From Metallyticus violacea (Eukaryota > Arthropoda > Insecta > Mantodea > Metallyticidae): a stretch of DNA of 64,000 nt. The stretch lies in assembly GCA_030762175.1 (NCBI GenBank), contig CM060833.1, forward strand, positions 7,381,001-7,445,000. Direction: 5' to 3'. Shown here piece after piece: positions 47,567 through 57,649 of the stretch. The position numbers were made by a program, and so were the translations under genes. The notes below the pieces were generated by a model. That model was not told the DNA's origin, did no database searches, and saw only the letters and a list, made by a program, of their open reading frames with translations. The stretch's first letter is position 1; each line of letters starts with the position of its first letter.

Positions 47567-49302
47567 TAAGGTTCAACTGTCGGATCATTCGTTGAGCTGT
47601 GGGAATGTAAATTCTGCTCTGGTGGCGGTGTGATAAACTTGTAGTTTATGTTTTCATCCCCGACAATGTCGAAGTTCATTATGCTGTTTTTGTATTTGTA
47701 GATGTAGATTTTCTCCCAGGTTGCTAATTCTGTAGGTCCTTGTACTGATTTTAATAATTTTGTTTTATTTATTATGTCGTGATTTTGTGTCCAAAAATGA
47801 TATGCTACTGCTGATTTCTCTATTTGCTTGTACTTTATGTTCCTGAAATGTTCCTTTAACCGTGTGCCAATGTTTCTCTTTGTTTTCCCTATGTAGATTT
47901 TTTCACATTCTGCACAGTTTATTTTGTAAATACCTGATTTTTCTTCTTGTGGAATACTGTCATTAACATTATCTATCAGCAAATTTTGAACATTAAATCT
48001 ATTAATCGGTGCCAACCTGATATTAAAATCTTTAAGAATATTCTGAAATTTTTTTGTGGCCCATGGATGATATGTGAATTTTTTAAAAATAAGTTTATCT
48101 TTTTTTGCTGAAAGTGTTGTGGTTTCTTTGATATGTTTTTGTCTCTTGAATTTCTGCACCTTTTTATGTACTAGTTCTTTTTTAAAACCATTTTTAACTG
48201 CTGTTTCTTCTATTTGTTTGTATTCTTTAAAATATTCTTCTTTGCTAATTTGTAGGTTAACTAGCCGGTGTGTTAAACTGTTACTTACTGCATGTTTGTG
48301 TGCTGTAGGGTTTAAACTGTCAGCTTTGATGTGATTATCTGCATGTGTATTCTTTCTGTATATTCCAAATTTAAGTTTTTCTTGGCATTTCATTATTTTA
48401 ATATCCAGGAATGGCAGCATGTTATTTGTTTCTATTTCGTATGTAAATGAAATGTTTTTATCTTGAATATTTAGAAGTTTTAAGGCATCGTCAATGAGTT
48501 TTCTGTCAACTATGGCAAATATATCATCCACATATCTGTACCATACCTTAAATATGAATGGAAACGCTGTGTTGATGTGTGTTTCAAATCTACTCATGAA
48601 GAGGTTAGCTAGAAATGGAGATAAGGGGCTGCCCATTGTAAGTCCTGCCTCTTGTTTATAAAATTTTCCTTTGAAAGTGAAAAAGGCTTGGTTTATGCAA
48701 ATTTCTGTCAGTTTGATGTATTCTTTAATGTGTATATCATTAATTCCACTTGTTTTTAGCCAATCATGTAGATAAATCAGGAGTTTTTCTTTTGGTATGC
48801 TACGAAACAGAGATTCTACATTGAAAGATATAAGAGTGTCAGAGGGGTGCAATTTTATGTCTTTAATTTTTTCTATTAACTGACATGAATTATTTATGCT
48901 CCTGGTTTGAAATTTTGGTAAAGCCTTGAATCTATTAGCTAACCATTTTGCTAAATAGTAAGAGGGAGTATTGATGTTGTTAATGATGGGGCGCATACCA
49001 TTTCCAGTCTTGTGAATTTTTGGTAAACCATATAACCTAGCTATTTTAGGGTTGCTGTGTTTTATTTTGAATATTGTTTCTTTTGGAATGACTGTACATG
49101 TTTTCAGAACCTCATTGATGGAATTAACACACCTTTTCAATGGGTCTGATGGGATCGGAACATATTCTTTTTTATTTAATAAATTCAGCATTCTATTATT
49201 ATAATCTTCTTTATCCAAAATTACTATTCTGTTTCCTTTGTCTGCTTTAGTATAAACAACATCTTTTTCATTTAAGGATTTTATTATATTCTTATAAGTG
49301 TT
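47566..49302 (-). CDS. PLE reverse transcriptase + GIY-YIG endonuclease, 5'-truncated
   Basis: Open without stops from the inversion junction at 49302 to a stop at 47566, about 578 codons. It lacks the N-terminus, as the frame simply begins at the junction. In order: the ADKGNRIVILDKEDY block typical of PLE N-terminal RT regions; RLYGLPKIHK; RT palm with GLTMGSPLSPFLANL and the YVDD catalytic box in WYRYVDDIFAIV; a connector; a GIY-YIG nuclease with SGIYKINC then YIGKTKRNIGTRLKEH; and a short tail. The GIY-YIG nuclease nicks the target and the RT copies RNA from the nick. This is the best preserved mobile-element ORF in the window. It is unlikely to act alone without its 5' end, but the lack of stops shows it is young. 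Confidence 0.93.
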   Translation of the reverse strand, partial: NTYKNIIKSLNEKDVVYTKADKGNRIVILDKEDYNNRMLNLLNKKEYVPIPSDPLKRCVNSINEVLKTCTVIPKETIFKIKHSNPKIARLYGLPKIHKTGNGMRPIINNINTPSYYLAKWLANRFKALPKFQTRSINNSCQLIEKIKDIKLHPSDTLISFNVESLFRSIPKEKLLIYLHDWLKTSGINDIHIKEYIKLTEICINQAFFTFKGKFYKQEAGLTMGSPLSPFLANLFMSRFETHINTAFPFIFKVWYRYVDDIFAIVDRKLIDDALKLLNIQDKNISFTYEIETNNMLPFLDIKIMKCQEKLKFGIYRKNTHADNHIKADSLNPTAHKHAVSNSLTHRLVNLQISKEEYFKEYKQIEETAVKNGFKKELVHKKVQKFKRQKHIKETTTLSAKKDKLIFKKFTYHPWATKKFQNILKDFNIRLAPINRFNVQNLLIDNVNDSIPQEEKSGIYKINCAECEKIYIGKTKRNIGTRLKEHFRNIKYKQIEKSAVAYHFWTQNHDIINKTKLLKSVQGPTELATWEKIYIYKYKNSIMNFDIVGDENINYKFITPPPEQNLHSHSSTNDPTVEP

Positions 49303-50214
49303 CTTCTAAATATTCAAGATAAAAACATTTCATTTACATACGAAATAGAAACAGATAACATGCTGCCATTCCTGGATATTAAAATAATGAAATGCCAAGA
49401 AAAACTTAAATTTGGAATATACAGAAAGAATACACATGCAGATAATCACATCAAAGCTGACAGTTTAAACCCTACAGCACACAAACATGCAGTAATTAAC
49501 AGTTTAACACACCGGCTAGTTAACCTACAAATTAGCAAAGAAGAATATTTTAAAGAATACAAACAAATAGAAGAAACAGCAGTTAAAAATGGTTTTAAAA
49601 AAGAACTAGTACATAAAAAGGTGCAGAAATTCAAGAGACAAAAACATATCAAAGAAACCACAACACTTTCAGCAAAAAAAGATAAACTTATTTTTAAAAA
49701 ATTCACATATCATCCATGGGCCACAAAAAAATTTCAGAATATTCTTAAAGATTTTAATATCAGGTTGGCACCGATTAATAGATTTAATGTTCAAAATTTG
49801 CTGATAGATAATGTTAATGACAGTATTCCACAAGAAGAAAAATCAGGTATTTACAAAATAAACTGTGCAGAATGTGAAAAAATCTACATAGGGAAAACAA
49901 AGAGAAACATTGGCACACGGTTAAAGGAACATTTCAGGAACATAAAGTACAAGCAAATAGAGAAATCAGCAGTAGCATATCATTTTTGGACACAAAATCA
50001 CGACATAATAAATAAAACAAAATTATTAAAATCAGTACAAGGACCTACAGAATTAGCAACCTGGGAGAAAATCTACATCTACAAATACAAAAACAGCATA
50101 ATGAACTTCGACATTGTCGGGGATGAAAACATAAACTACAAGTTTATCACACTGCCACCAGAGCAGAATTTACATTCCCACAGCTCAACGAATGATCCGA
50201 CAGTTGAACCTTAG
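49303..50214 (+). pseudogene. Inverted partial copy of the PLE ORF (RT C-terminus + GIY-YIG)
   Basis: The frame is open from the junction through the GIY-YIG domain to the same stop codon as the minus-strand copy. It begins inside the RT, just after the YVDD region, so it lacks the catalytic palm but keeps the whole nuclease. It differs from the longer copy by Ser to Ile and Pro to Leu; the latter is a C-to-T change at a CpG. It could encode only a nuclease-bearing fragment. Confidence 0.9.
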
Positions 50215-50259
50215 CATGGCTGAAGATGGGAACAAATGTTCTCGAAACCGGTTCCATAC
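50214..50259 (+). ncRNA. Hammerhead-ribozyme-like motif, right end of the PLE composite
   Basis: Order as in a type I hammerhead: stem I strand GCATGG (50214-50219); core box CTGAAGA (fits CUGANGA); stem II GGGAAC / GTTCTC (50228-50233 with 50238-50243, one G-U pair); GAAA (50244-50247); then CCGGTT and CCATAC, whose CCAT pairs with ATGG of stem I. The cleavage site would follow GUU at 50253. Stem III is too short to form a hairpin, but AACCGGTT is a perfect palindrome, which suits a dimeric ribozyme. Hammerheads in PLE terminal regions are established; this copy is inferred from sequence alone. Confidence 0.7.
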
Positions 50260-50325
50260 ATTTATAAAAAGTAAGTGAAGCTTTAAGAGTGTGTAGTTCA
50301 ACTAATCATACAATGATATCCATTA

Positions 50326-50337
50326 ATAGTTTTATCA
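50326..50337 (+). repeat. Target-site duplication, right copy
   Basis: ATAGTTTTATCA, matching 47398-47409. Sequence after it continues the same LINE RNase H region that stops at 47409. Confidence 0.75.
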
Positions 50338-50515
50338 TTTCATTTACAGTGTATGTTGGTGGGTAACTATAATTTATTTTACTTTATAGAGCTGCTTTAG
50401 AGTCACTTATGATAACAGTTCTTTTATTCATGTTAGTTCTATATAGTAGATTTTCTATAGCTGCTCTAATGGTCATAATTTCACCATCAAAATTGTTAAC
50501 ATATATTATTTAGAT
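50338..50515 (-). mobile_element. RNase H-bearing LINE fragment, right part
   Basis: Continuation of the LINE interrupted at 47409. The minus strand encodes TIRAAIENLLY then VIISDSKAAL, a typical RNase H block upstream of WILSHV. It aligns with 41290-41460. Confidence 0.7.
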
Positions 50516-50579
50516 GGCAAAATAATGTTAGTATGCAAAGATGTTAAAAGACAATTTCAACTCTTTTAAAAGAGTTACC

Positions 50580-51085
50580 CACCTACATAATATAAATAAG
50601 ATAAGAAAACTATATCAAACACAGATCAGAAACAGAAATAGTTTTACAATGAATCCCAAGCCATGTAGGATTAAATGGGAACGAGATTACTGATACTTTA
50701 GCAAAAAAAAGGAGCCAACATAAAATTAAAACAATATTTTCAACTAGAACTTCCTTCTAAATTGAAACTTTAAAAAGATTACTAACTGAATAAGAACAAT
50801 ATAAACTTAAAGGAAAACCATATGAACATCTAAAGACATTCAAACATTTTTATTCAAACCAAAAAAAATTGGAGTTGCCTAATTATGCTTAATTGTTGGG
50901 CACGATGCCTGTCAGAACATCTCTTTAGAGTAAAATTACTCATGGAGAGCCACAGCCTATTGTGTAAGAACATGAATACTATCCTAAACAAAAAGCATAT
51001 ACTAAAATGCAGCCAAATTGATAGCATCAAATAAAAAATAACATGGAACTCTTTATTGGGAAGAGAGGGAAAAAATAATAAATCA
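50580..51085 (+). mobile_element. RNase H-bearing LINE fragment, opposite orientation
   Basis: The plus strand reads WIPSHVG-like then GNEITDTLAKKGA (RNase H C-terminus) and the GKPYEHLKTFKHFYSNQKK region, ending in the shared tail ATTGGGAAG...AACATCCCCAA. It is tail-out relative to the neighbouring minus-strand copy, so the two form a divergent pair. Decayed. Confidence 0.65.
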
Positions 51086-51769
51086 ACATCCCCAACGGCG
51101 ACTAAAGTAGTTTCATTTTTTCCATTCCACTCAATGCCATTTTCCCCTGCTTTGCAACCATTTCATACTCCACTCAGTTTCCCTCTCAAAGTAGCAGTAT
51201 TATTGTTGTGGCAGTGGCAGCATCAATAATATCTACATTTGTGTTAAGTGAATAACATAAATGTCGTAATGCAAATATGAGTGGTATTAGACGACAATTC
51301 CATGACTCCATTCTTGCAAATACACAATGCTCTCCCACTTCTCCATCAAATAGTGTTTTGCATGGCTGTGTTCCCTCCTGGTTACATACATTAATGCAAA
51401 AAATATATTTCCATCTTCTAACCAAACACCATATAAGTCTGTGTGTTTATATCAAACTTTGAACAAAAACTGAAAATGATGGTAGCATCCCTTTTAAGTT
51501 GAGAAACCTGCAGTCTCTTAACAATTTTGACATTTTAATAAAGTGACAGTTATACAAGTACCTTAAATAGTACAACATATTTTCAATGTTGCATGAATAC
51601 ATTTTTAAACAACATTTCTCTTTGATGGGATACCAATCTGAGCCATGTAATTGTTGCTTCAAGCAATGAGGGAGAGGGGAACTGTAGACAGATATATAGA
51701 GCAAGTGTGAGGATTAACATGTGTGACCTTAACTGGACTAGCTAGAGTGAAATCACTATCACACTACAA
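51086..51769. other. Intron sequence, unassigned
   Basis: A minus-strand reading at 51186-51425 (IFCINVCNQEGTQPCKTLFDG) has no recognised homology and no splice sites of the right phase that I could see. Confidence 0.4.
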
Positions 51770-52234
51770 CATTTCAAACCTTGAGCATCAAAAATTCTTT
51801 TGATTTAGTTGAAAAACTTCAAAATATCAGAACTGCAACAGGAGATGTAATGGTGTTTTTTGGTGTAAAAGCCTTATTCCTGAGCATCCCAATAGAAAAT
51901 CTTATGCAAATGTTTAGGAAATGATTAACCTCCTTAAATTTACAAATGGAAGAAATAGAAAACTTATTAACATATGTGTCCAGCAAAATTTTTTCAGTTT
52001 TAAGAAAATATTTTACCATCAAGTTTCTGCCCTATCAATGAGAAACTCCCCGTCTCCATTTCTAGCAATTTATTCATGAGCTCCTTTGAAATACACATCA
52101 CCAAAGCTTTCCCATTAACTTTCAAGACATTGTTTAGGTGTATGGATGACATATTTGCAACAATATACCAAAAAAAAAAAACATTCAATAGATGCTCTGA
52201 AACTTCTTAATTTACTATCATAAATGTTCCTATC

Positions 52235-52605
52235 TCCTAGTACTGTTAGGGTTTTTAATTTTATGTTTTGCTTGTATATTTATTTCCACTTTCATGATTT
52301 ACATAGGTTGATGTATGAATAATTGTCATTATTAGTACTTGTATTATTATTGTTCTTTTTATTTTTCTTCTGAAGTTAATATTTTTCATTATTCATTTTC
52401 ATTATCAATATTTATGTATTAGCATACATTTAAACTTCATGTTTTACATTGGTTTTATGTGTATAAGTAATGTCCTTGTTACTGTCAACCTTATGATTGT
52501 AATATTGCCACTACATGTTAGTGTAATTATTATTAAATTGGTAGAGGTGAAGATAAGGCCTAACGGCCTTAGCACTCCCAGAATAAATAGAATAAATAAA
52601 TAAAT
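52235..52605 (+). mobile_element. LINE 3' end inserted in a PLE
   Basis: A T-rich stretch ending in GGTAGAGGTGAAGATAAGGCCTAACGGCCTTAGC and then AATAAATAGAATAAATAAATAAAT. The AAGGCCTAACGGCCTT hairpin plus an A/T-rich repeat tail is typical of insect LINE 3' ends. It interrupts the PLE at 51770-53545. Confidence 0.6.
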
Positions 52606-53472
52606 TTACAATATAAATCTATACCGTTTACCATGGAAGAGGAGCAAAAGGGTGGCTCCCATTCCTAGATTTAAATAAAAATTATTAGAAATGCAGATGG
52701 GGGTGAAGTGCATGCACGCACACAGAAAATTACATTCATAATCCTATTTCACGCAAATATTTAGTGTTCTACAGCTTGGCATATAGAATAATTAATATCC
52801 CACTCACAGAAACAGAGTACAAAACAGAATATCAACAGATAATTAATACAGCTATAATCAATGGCTTCAACAAAGACATAATAATAAAAATAAATTTGAA
52901 GGACAAAAATCTATAAGATGGGTTTTCACACTGGAGAACATCAAGGAAAGATACAAATTCAAAAGTTTTACATACCACCCAAATTACCACAACAAATTCA
53001 ATAGGATATTCAAAGAACATGGCATAAAGTTAGCATCAAAGAACAAATATAACATAAAACATTAGGTTCTACAGTAAAAGACACTAACAGAACAGAAATT
53101 AGGAATTTACAAAATTAAATGTGCAGATCGTAACTAAAGATACATCAGAAAAATGAAGAGAAATTTACAAATTTGGAGAAAGGAACACTTTAGAAATATA
53201 TCCATTATAAACAAAGTGGTAAATAAGCAGTTGCAGCTCACTTTTAGACCCCAAATATTGAAATTAAATCCAGGATAAACTGCTGCAAGAAATTTACAAC
53301 CCATAGCTACCTACATGGGAAAAATTTTCATTCTAAAAATAGGAAAAACTTAATGAATTTTGATGGATTAATGAATTTTAGGATAAACTTAGCAAGTTCC
53401 TATTCAGACCATCAGACACTGCCACAGAAACACCTTGGAATTCAGTCACCAAATTAAGTAGTCTGTTAACAG

Positions 53473-53506
53473 TTGATGATGGGAGCGATTGCCCCAGAAA
53501 CATGTC
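53473..53506 (+). ncRNA. Decayed hammerhead-like motif in the third PLE
   Basis: TTGATGA (first C of the core box mutated), stem II TGGG / CCCA (53480-53483 with 53493-53496), GAAAC (53497-53501), the palindrome ACATGT (53500-53505) and a GTC cleavage triplet. The core box substitution would probably abolish activity, but the layout and palindromic stem III match the younger element. Confidence 0.55.
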
Positions 53507-53663
53507 CTAATGTCGTATAAGTAAGTGGAGTTAAAGTGAATATTATTTACTACATTCTAATAGGATATGAGAAGCCTTCCATTTATGATAATAGCTGCAG
53601 TATTCCAATGAATTTTATCTGTTTGTGTTTAAGTTACTTATCAAATAGCAACACTGTACATAC

Positions 53664-53838
53664 CCTTCTGCAGAGCAGTCGAAAGCACTTTCTTCACTGC
53701 GTTCATAGTCTAGCATGAGGTCATCTGATGCAATACTCTCACAAGGTGATAATGTATCAACAGAGCCTGTCCTACTTAAGTGTCTTGTTCGTGCAGGGCT
53801 GCCATCTGTTGATACTGCTGCAGTTGGGCGTTTTACAG
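53664..53838 (-). CDS. Internal exon of the same gene, with DDLMLD motif
   Basis: A 175-bp exon on the minus strand with acceptor CTTTCAG and donor GTATGT. It enters needing two bases (A from the previous exon, then CT) and leaves two bases (GG). The product includes Ser-rich, probably phosphorylatable sequence followed by CESIASDDLMLDYE. A similar DDLMLD block is known to me from vertebrate CCSER1/CCSER2 (serine-rich coiled-coil proteins linked to microtubules), which is the only family hint. The hint is weak because it rests on one short acidic motif. Confidence 0.85.
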
Positions 53839-54033
53839 CTGAAAGCATGAGTATATATTATAAAGCTGTGAAATTTCATGTAATGTATTTTACTGCCAAT
53901 AGACTTGATTGCAAGTGTCTGACACAGTCAAATACAACAGAACGTGACAAAGTAAATAAGAGATGTACAATTAATCTCTGAAGGATTGTGTTAAAAGCAG
54001 ATTTCAAAAAAATAAAATTATTATAAATAAACC

Positions 54034-54306
54034 TCTTTGGGTGGTCGAGGTCATAAGGTGCGAACTAATGAGTGGGAGGTCTGGGGTTCAATTCAGGCTG
54101 TTCTCCCTGATTGAGGTTTTTTTTCCAGGTTTTCCTCATTCTTCATAAATGGCAAATGCGGGAAAGGTACCATAAACTTAGGCCTGAAATATTTTCCTCC
54201 TTTAAAAAAATCCTTTCCCAATTTATCATTTCATCTCATGCATCATCAGTGCCCACCGCCTGTGATGCCTTAGTAGTTAAAGTGGGCATTAAACACTATT
54301 AAAAAT
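54034..54306 (+). mobile_element. SINE family B
   Basis: Plus-strand copy, head TGGGTGGTCGAGGTC, B box GGTTCAATTC, body CCAGGTTTTCCTCATTC and tail GGGCATTAAACACTATTAAAA. It lies about 200 bp upstream, in gene direction, of the 53664-53838 exon. Confidence 0.75.
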
Positions 54307-54433
54307 ATACTATATATATAAAAACAAACACATGGATAAATCCTAAACGTAAAATAAAATTGAACAGTCACAATGAAGTGAATCACATATATTTGGTGGC
54401 AGTGGTGGCGACAGTGGTGGCAGTAGTAGTAAT

Positions 54434-54713
54434 TGGTTTATTTATGGATGCTCTTTAACATCTCAGATCATCAGTATCCTATTCAATCCAGAGCGCAAAA
54501 CAGCCAATAACAGCTCAGAGGCCTCTTCTTTCAGGTATGAGATTCTTTTATATGTTGTAAATCTATGGCATGAGACCCACAGCTTTATTTCCCTTTGAAA
54601 GGAAGCCATATTTATGATTTTACACCCAAAAAACCCATTGACCTGGCTGGAATTGAATCTGTGATCTTGGGTCTATGAGCCAAGTATGGTTACCACTAGA
54701 CCATCAGCACCCA
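54434..54713 (-). mobile_element. SINE family A, decayed
   Basis: Full-length minus-strand copy with many CpG-type transitions. The tail lies near 54434 and the head near 54713 (ACCATCAGCACCC replacing ACCACCAGGACCG). Confidence 0.7.
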
Positions 54714-55314
54714 TAGTCAGCCAGAGTAAATAGCACCCTGATAGGCAACTGAACATTGGTGTGTAAAAGTTCAGCATATGGATGAGGGTAAATAAAAGAA
54801 AAGAAAGTGATGAGCATGAAAATTATAGCAGGCTATGAATACTATTTTTTTTTATTCCTATGGAATGGAATTACTAACCTGACCTAGGGTTGCCACTTTA
54901 TTAAGTCAAAATGTCTGGAAACCTATGCCTACTTTTAAATTATCTGTGCTTTATATACAGAAAAGTGGATCCTAAACATTAAATCTTATTTTTTTCAAGA
55001 TAAAAAGTAAAATGGACAATAATACTTCTTTGAACAAATAGTAGGACTATCATTCATTTTCCCAGATATTTTTAAGTATGAACATAACTGGATTCGTGAA
55101 TGTTATCAAACCAATGAATAATACTCTCAGAAACTTTATGAGATGCTGTATCAAATGGTGCCATTGTCTAAAAATCATAAAAATTGAACCTTCATCATTA
55201 TTTTCCCCATGTCTTCAAATAATGGTTAACATAGAATTGGCAAAAGTCTGGACATTTCTAGCAAAATATCTGGATGCTGGACAGTTAAAATCTGCAGTTG
55301 AAGATTAACAATTT

Positions 55315-56045
55315 GAAGTTTATAACACATGGAGAAATCAGAAGTGGCATCTCATTTCTAGACAGAGAACTATGATATAGTGAAAAAAAATTATTTAAGT
55401 CAGCACAGGGACATACACAGCTAGCAATAAGGGGAAAAAAAATTACATTTATAAATACAGAGACAGATTAATGATTTTAACACTCAAGGGGATGAAAACA
55501 TTGAAGGAAAATTGGAGAAATATCCATTACAAACAAATGTAAAAATTAGCGATAGCAGCATATTTTTGGAGTGAAAACCATGAAGTAGAAAAAAGGCATC
55601 AAGTTATTAAAAATGACAAAAGAATTAAACATATGGGAAAGGATTTACATAAAAAAACATGAGCAAAACATTTGACATCCCAGAAGCAGACCGCTCTTTA
55701 TTCAAGTTTATTATAAGACAACCAGAGTCAACCCAGATACCTGCTAACTCAACTTCTATGAGTGATCAAACAGTCATTTAACAGCCGAGGATGTGGATGA
55801 GGGTCTGCAAGATATGTCCTGAGTAAATCTCCAGTAAGTGAAGCCATAAAGAGTGTTCTAAATAGTTCAAATAGTTTGACTCAGAAGAGACTATAAACTT
55901 TAAGTTCATCACACTTCCACTAGAGCAGAAGACATATCCCCAAAAGAACACCAGGAATTGTCCAGCATTTGATAATTAGCTGAGAACGCGGACAATGGTC
56001 TGCAAAACATGATCTAAATATAAATAAGTGCAGCCAATAAGAGTG
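55315..56045 (+). repeat. Three consecutive PLE 3'-end fragments
   Basis: Three plus-strand pieces of PLE 3' sequence follow each other. About 55315-55510 has a QNHD-like then YIYKYRDRLM and a GDENI-like tail. About 55515-55865 has AAYFWSENHEV, a tail, and TAAGTGAAG. About 55870-56045 has NFKFITLPLEQK and a decayed CTGAGAA...GCAAAACATG ribozyme-like tail. Each corresponds to the region around the GIY-YIG C-terminus and 3' end of the young PLE. All are frameshifted. Confidence 0.6.
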
Positions 56046-56231
56046 TGTAGTGAACTTGAACATAAAATAATCTGAATTATATGATTTGCTTCACCGTACA
56101 AGTTATAATTAGCATTTCAAGTTAAGAAACAAACTCAGAGCAGAAATCTTATACTACAAGATAGGATTGTACTGCCTATTAACAGTGAAACGGACCTAAC
56201 TTAAGAGCTAACACTGCTTCTGTTTACTCAC

Positions 56232-56638
56232 TTTGTTTTGAGACAGGTTCCACTAAGGTTGCAGAAGGTGTGTTTTCTGTCATTGAAAGGAGCTGGCTTG
56301 TACAGCCACCAGAAGATGTTGCCATTTCACTTGGCGCTGTTGTTGTAGTTGCACCAGCATCAACATCGCCAAACATGAGAGCTGGTTGGTCAGCAATCTC
56401 ATCATCAATGAGGAAATCTCTCCCTTCAGATACTGACAATGACAGAGAGGTGGATGCATTTGTTGGTGTGCCTGGACTGGCAGGGCTGAGCAAAGTGCTA
56501 GAGGAATATTTCTGTGCAGAATCTTCCTTTTCCTGTACTTCCTCCTCTTTTTCTTGAATTTCCACTTCCTCTTCATTTTGTTTTTTTACCTCTAAAGCTT
56601 TCTCCATATCTTCTGAAGTAGCACTCGTTGACGAACTG
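56232..56638 (-). CDS. Internal exon of the same serine-rich gene
   Basis: A 407-bp exon on the minus strand. The acceptor reads TTTCATTTCCAG and the donor is GTGAGT. It enters with one base that completes the split codon left by the 62463-63940 exon (AA then C gives Asn) and leaves one base over, so the phase agrees on both sides. The peptide opens with a Ser run, then has a Glu/Lys-rich stretch of about 35 residues (possible short helix or coiled coil), then a Ser/Thr/Pro region containing the acidic block FLIDDEIADQP. The acidic block and lack of stops argue for coding sequence rather than a chance ORF. The function is unknown. Confidence 0.85.
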
Positions 56639-57287
56639 CTGGAAATGAAAAAAAAAATATTCAAATGATCCTCACCACAATAAGCTTAGATCTAAAATAG
56701 ATGATGTATACATCAACAACAATTCTATAAGCAATGGCAATTAAAGTAAAAATATTGACAGATATACAATGATAGTAGTAATAAATCCAAGGGTTGTCAT
56801 TTAATTTTCATGATATTTATGAGAATTATACATTTCCTGTTTGCTGAACTAGAAAAGACATGTCTTCATTAGTAACCATAAACCAAATAGTAAGTTAAAT
56901 GGTTAGAGAAAGCATATGGTTCAATAATAGAGAGCAGAATAAGTATGGAACAGAAATTTGAGGGCCAGATGGAAAGTGATAAACATGATAAATAGACTAT
57001 TTTGTAGAAATGTCCCAGGCTTACCTAGATCTTCACCAACAAGATTGCTCTAATGGACCTAGAAAGATTGGGCTATAAAAGAAAGTTAATAGAAAGCATA
57101 TTGAAATATTAGTATAGAAAGGGAGACTAGAAAAGGAGAATATCATCAAACAGTGTTTGGTAGCACAAGGAAAAATTGAGGTGAGAGAGACTTGTATATC
57201 TAACACAATAATACTTTTAGGCTGATGTGCTGGAGGTTGTTTAAATTCTATTATCACCTCATTAGAAGAAATCTAGAATAGAGTGTA
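56639..57287. other. Intron sequence, nothing recognised
   Basis: AT-rich intron directly upstream, in gene direction, of the 56232-56638 exon. Confidence 0.4.
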
Positions 57288-57352
57288 TGTCCTGATGGTA
57301 TAGTGGTAACCATACTTGCTTTCTAAACTTAAGATCGCGGGTTCAAACATGG
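57288..57352 (+). mobile_element. SINE family A head, separated from its body
   Basis: tRNA-like head only (GTCCTGATGGTATAGTGG...GGTTCAAAC). The matching body is at 57650-57862 in the same orientation, about 300 bp away. Confidence 0.6.
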
Positions 57353-57649
57353 TTTAATGTGTAGGAGTAATGAAAATCACTACAACCAAATATAATTTAT
57401 TTTTAACTCTATACAAATATTCTCCTAAATTCCTTAATTGAGATGCATTCTATTTCCCTTTACTCTTCATGTTCCTAATCTAAGCCATACTAATCCCTCC
57501 CTCTCTTTCTTAGTCATGACATGCTGGTAAACCATTTAAAAGCTATGAGTGGAAATTTCCATCATCCCAACACCAAAAAATGCAATAAGCAGTTGCTTTT
57601 GTTTAAAAAGTTACGATAATTGCATTTTTTTGATATTCAAAGATTTTTT

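Larger units (their letters stand above)
47410..50325. mobile_element. Composite Penelope-like element, head-to-head inverted, with target-site duplication
   Basis: A minus-strand PLE body (47452-49302) is joined at 49302/49303 to a plus-strand copy of its own 3' 1026 bp (49303-50328). The two arms, 47452-48477 and 49303-50328, are co-linear without indels as far as I could check. Only two amino-acid differences are seen in 284 residues, and I noted two base differences. The left end has about 42 bp outside the inverted repeat (47410-47451). A 12-bp direct repeat, ATAGTTTTATCA, flanks the unit at 47398-47409 and 50326-50337. Flanking sequence on both sides belongs to one interrupted LINE fragment, and a related uninterrupted site lies near 41250-41300. 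This supports insertion as a single unit. Confidence 0.88.
51770..53545 (+). mobile_element. Decayed Penelope-like element split by a LINE 3' end
   Basis: Plus-strand PLE remnant in two parts. At 51770-52215 the RT palm can be followed across frames (VEKLQNIRT, LFLSIPIENL, then MDDIFATIY, where YVDD has become MDD). At 52640-53545 come the connector (FKSFTYHPN) and a decayed GIY-YIG region (LGIYKIKCA near 53100). A LINE tail interrupts it at about 52235-52605. The 3' end keeps a hammerhead-like motif at 53473-53506 and a GTAAGTGGAG tail like the younger PLE. Confidence 0.75.

Noticed and set aside
47452..50328. The inverted repeat as a sequencing or assembly palindrome
   Set aside because: The arms differ at a few bases and the unit is flanked by a 12-bp target duplication within a recognisable host LINE, which an artefact would not create.
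51186..51425. 79-codon minus-strand frame as another exon of the host gene
   Set aside because: I could not find acceptor and donor sites that fit the reading phase of the neighbouring exons.
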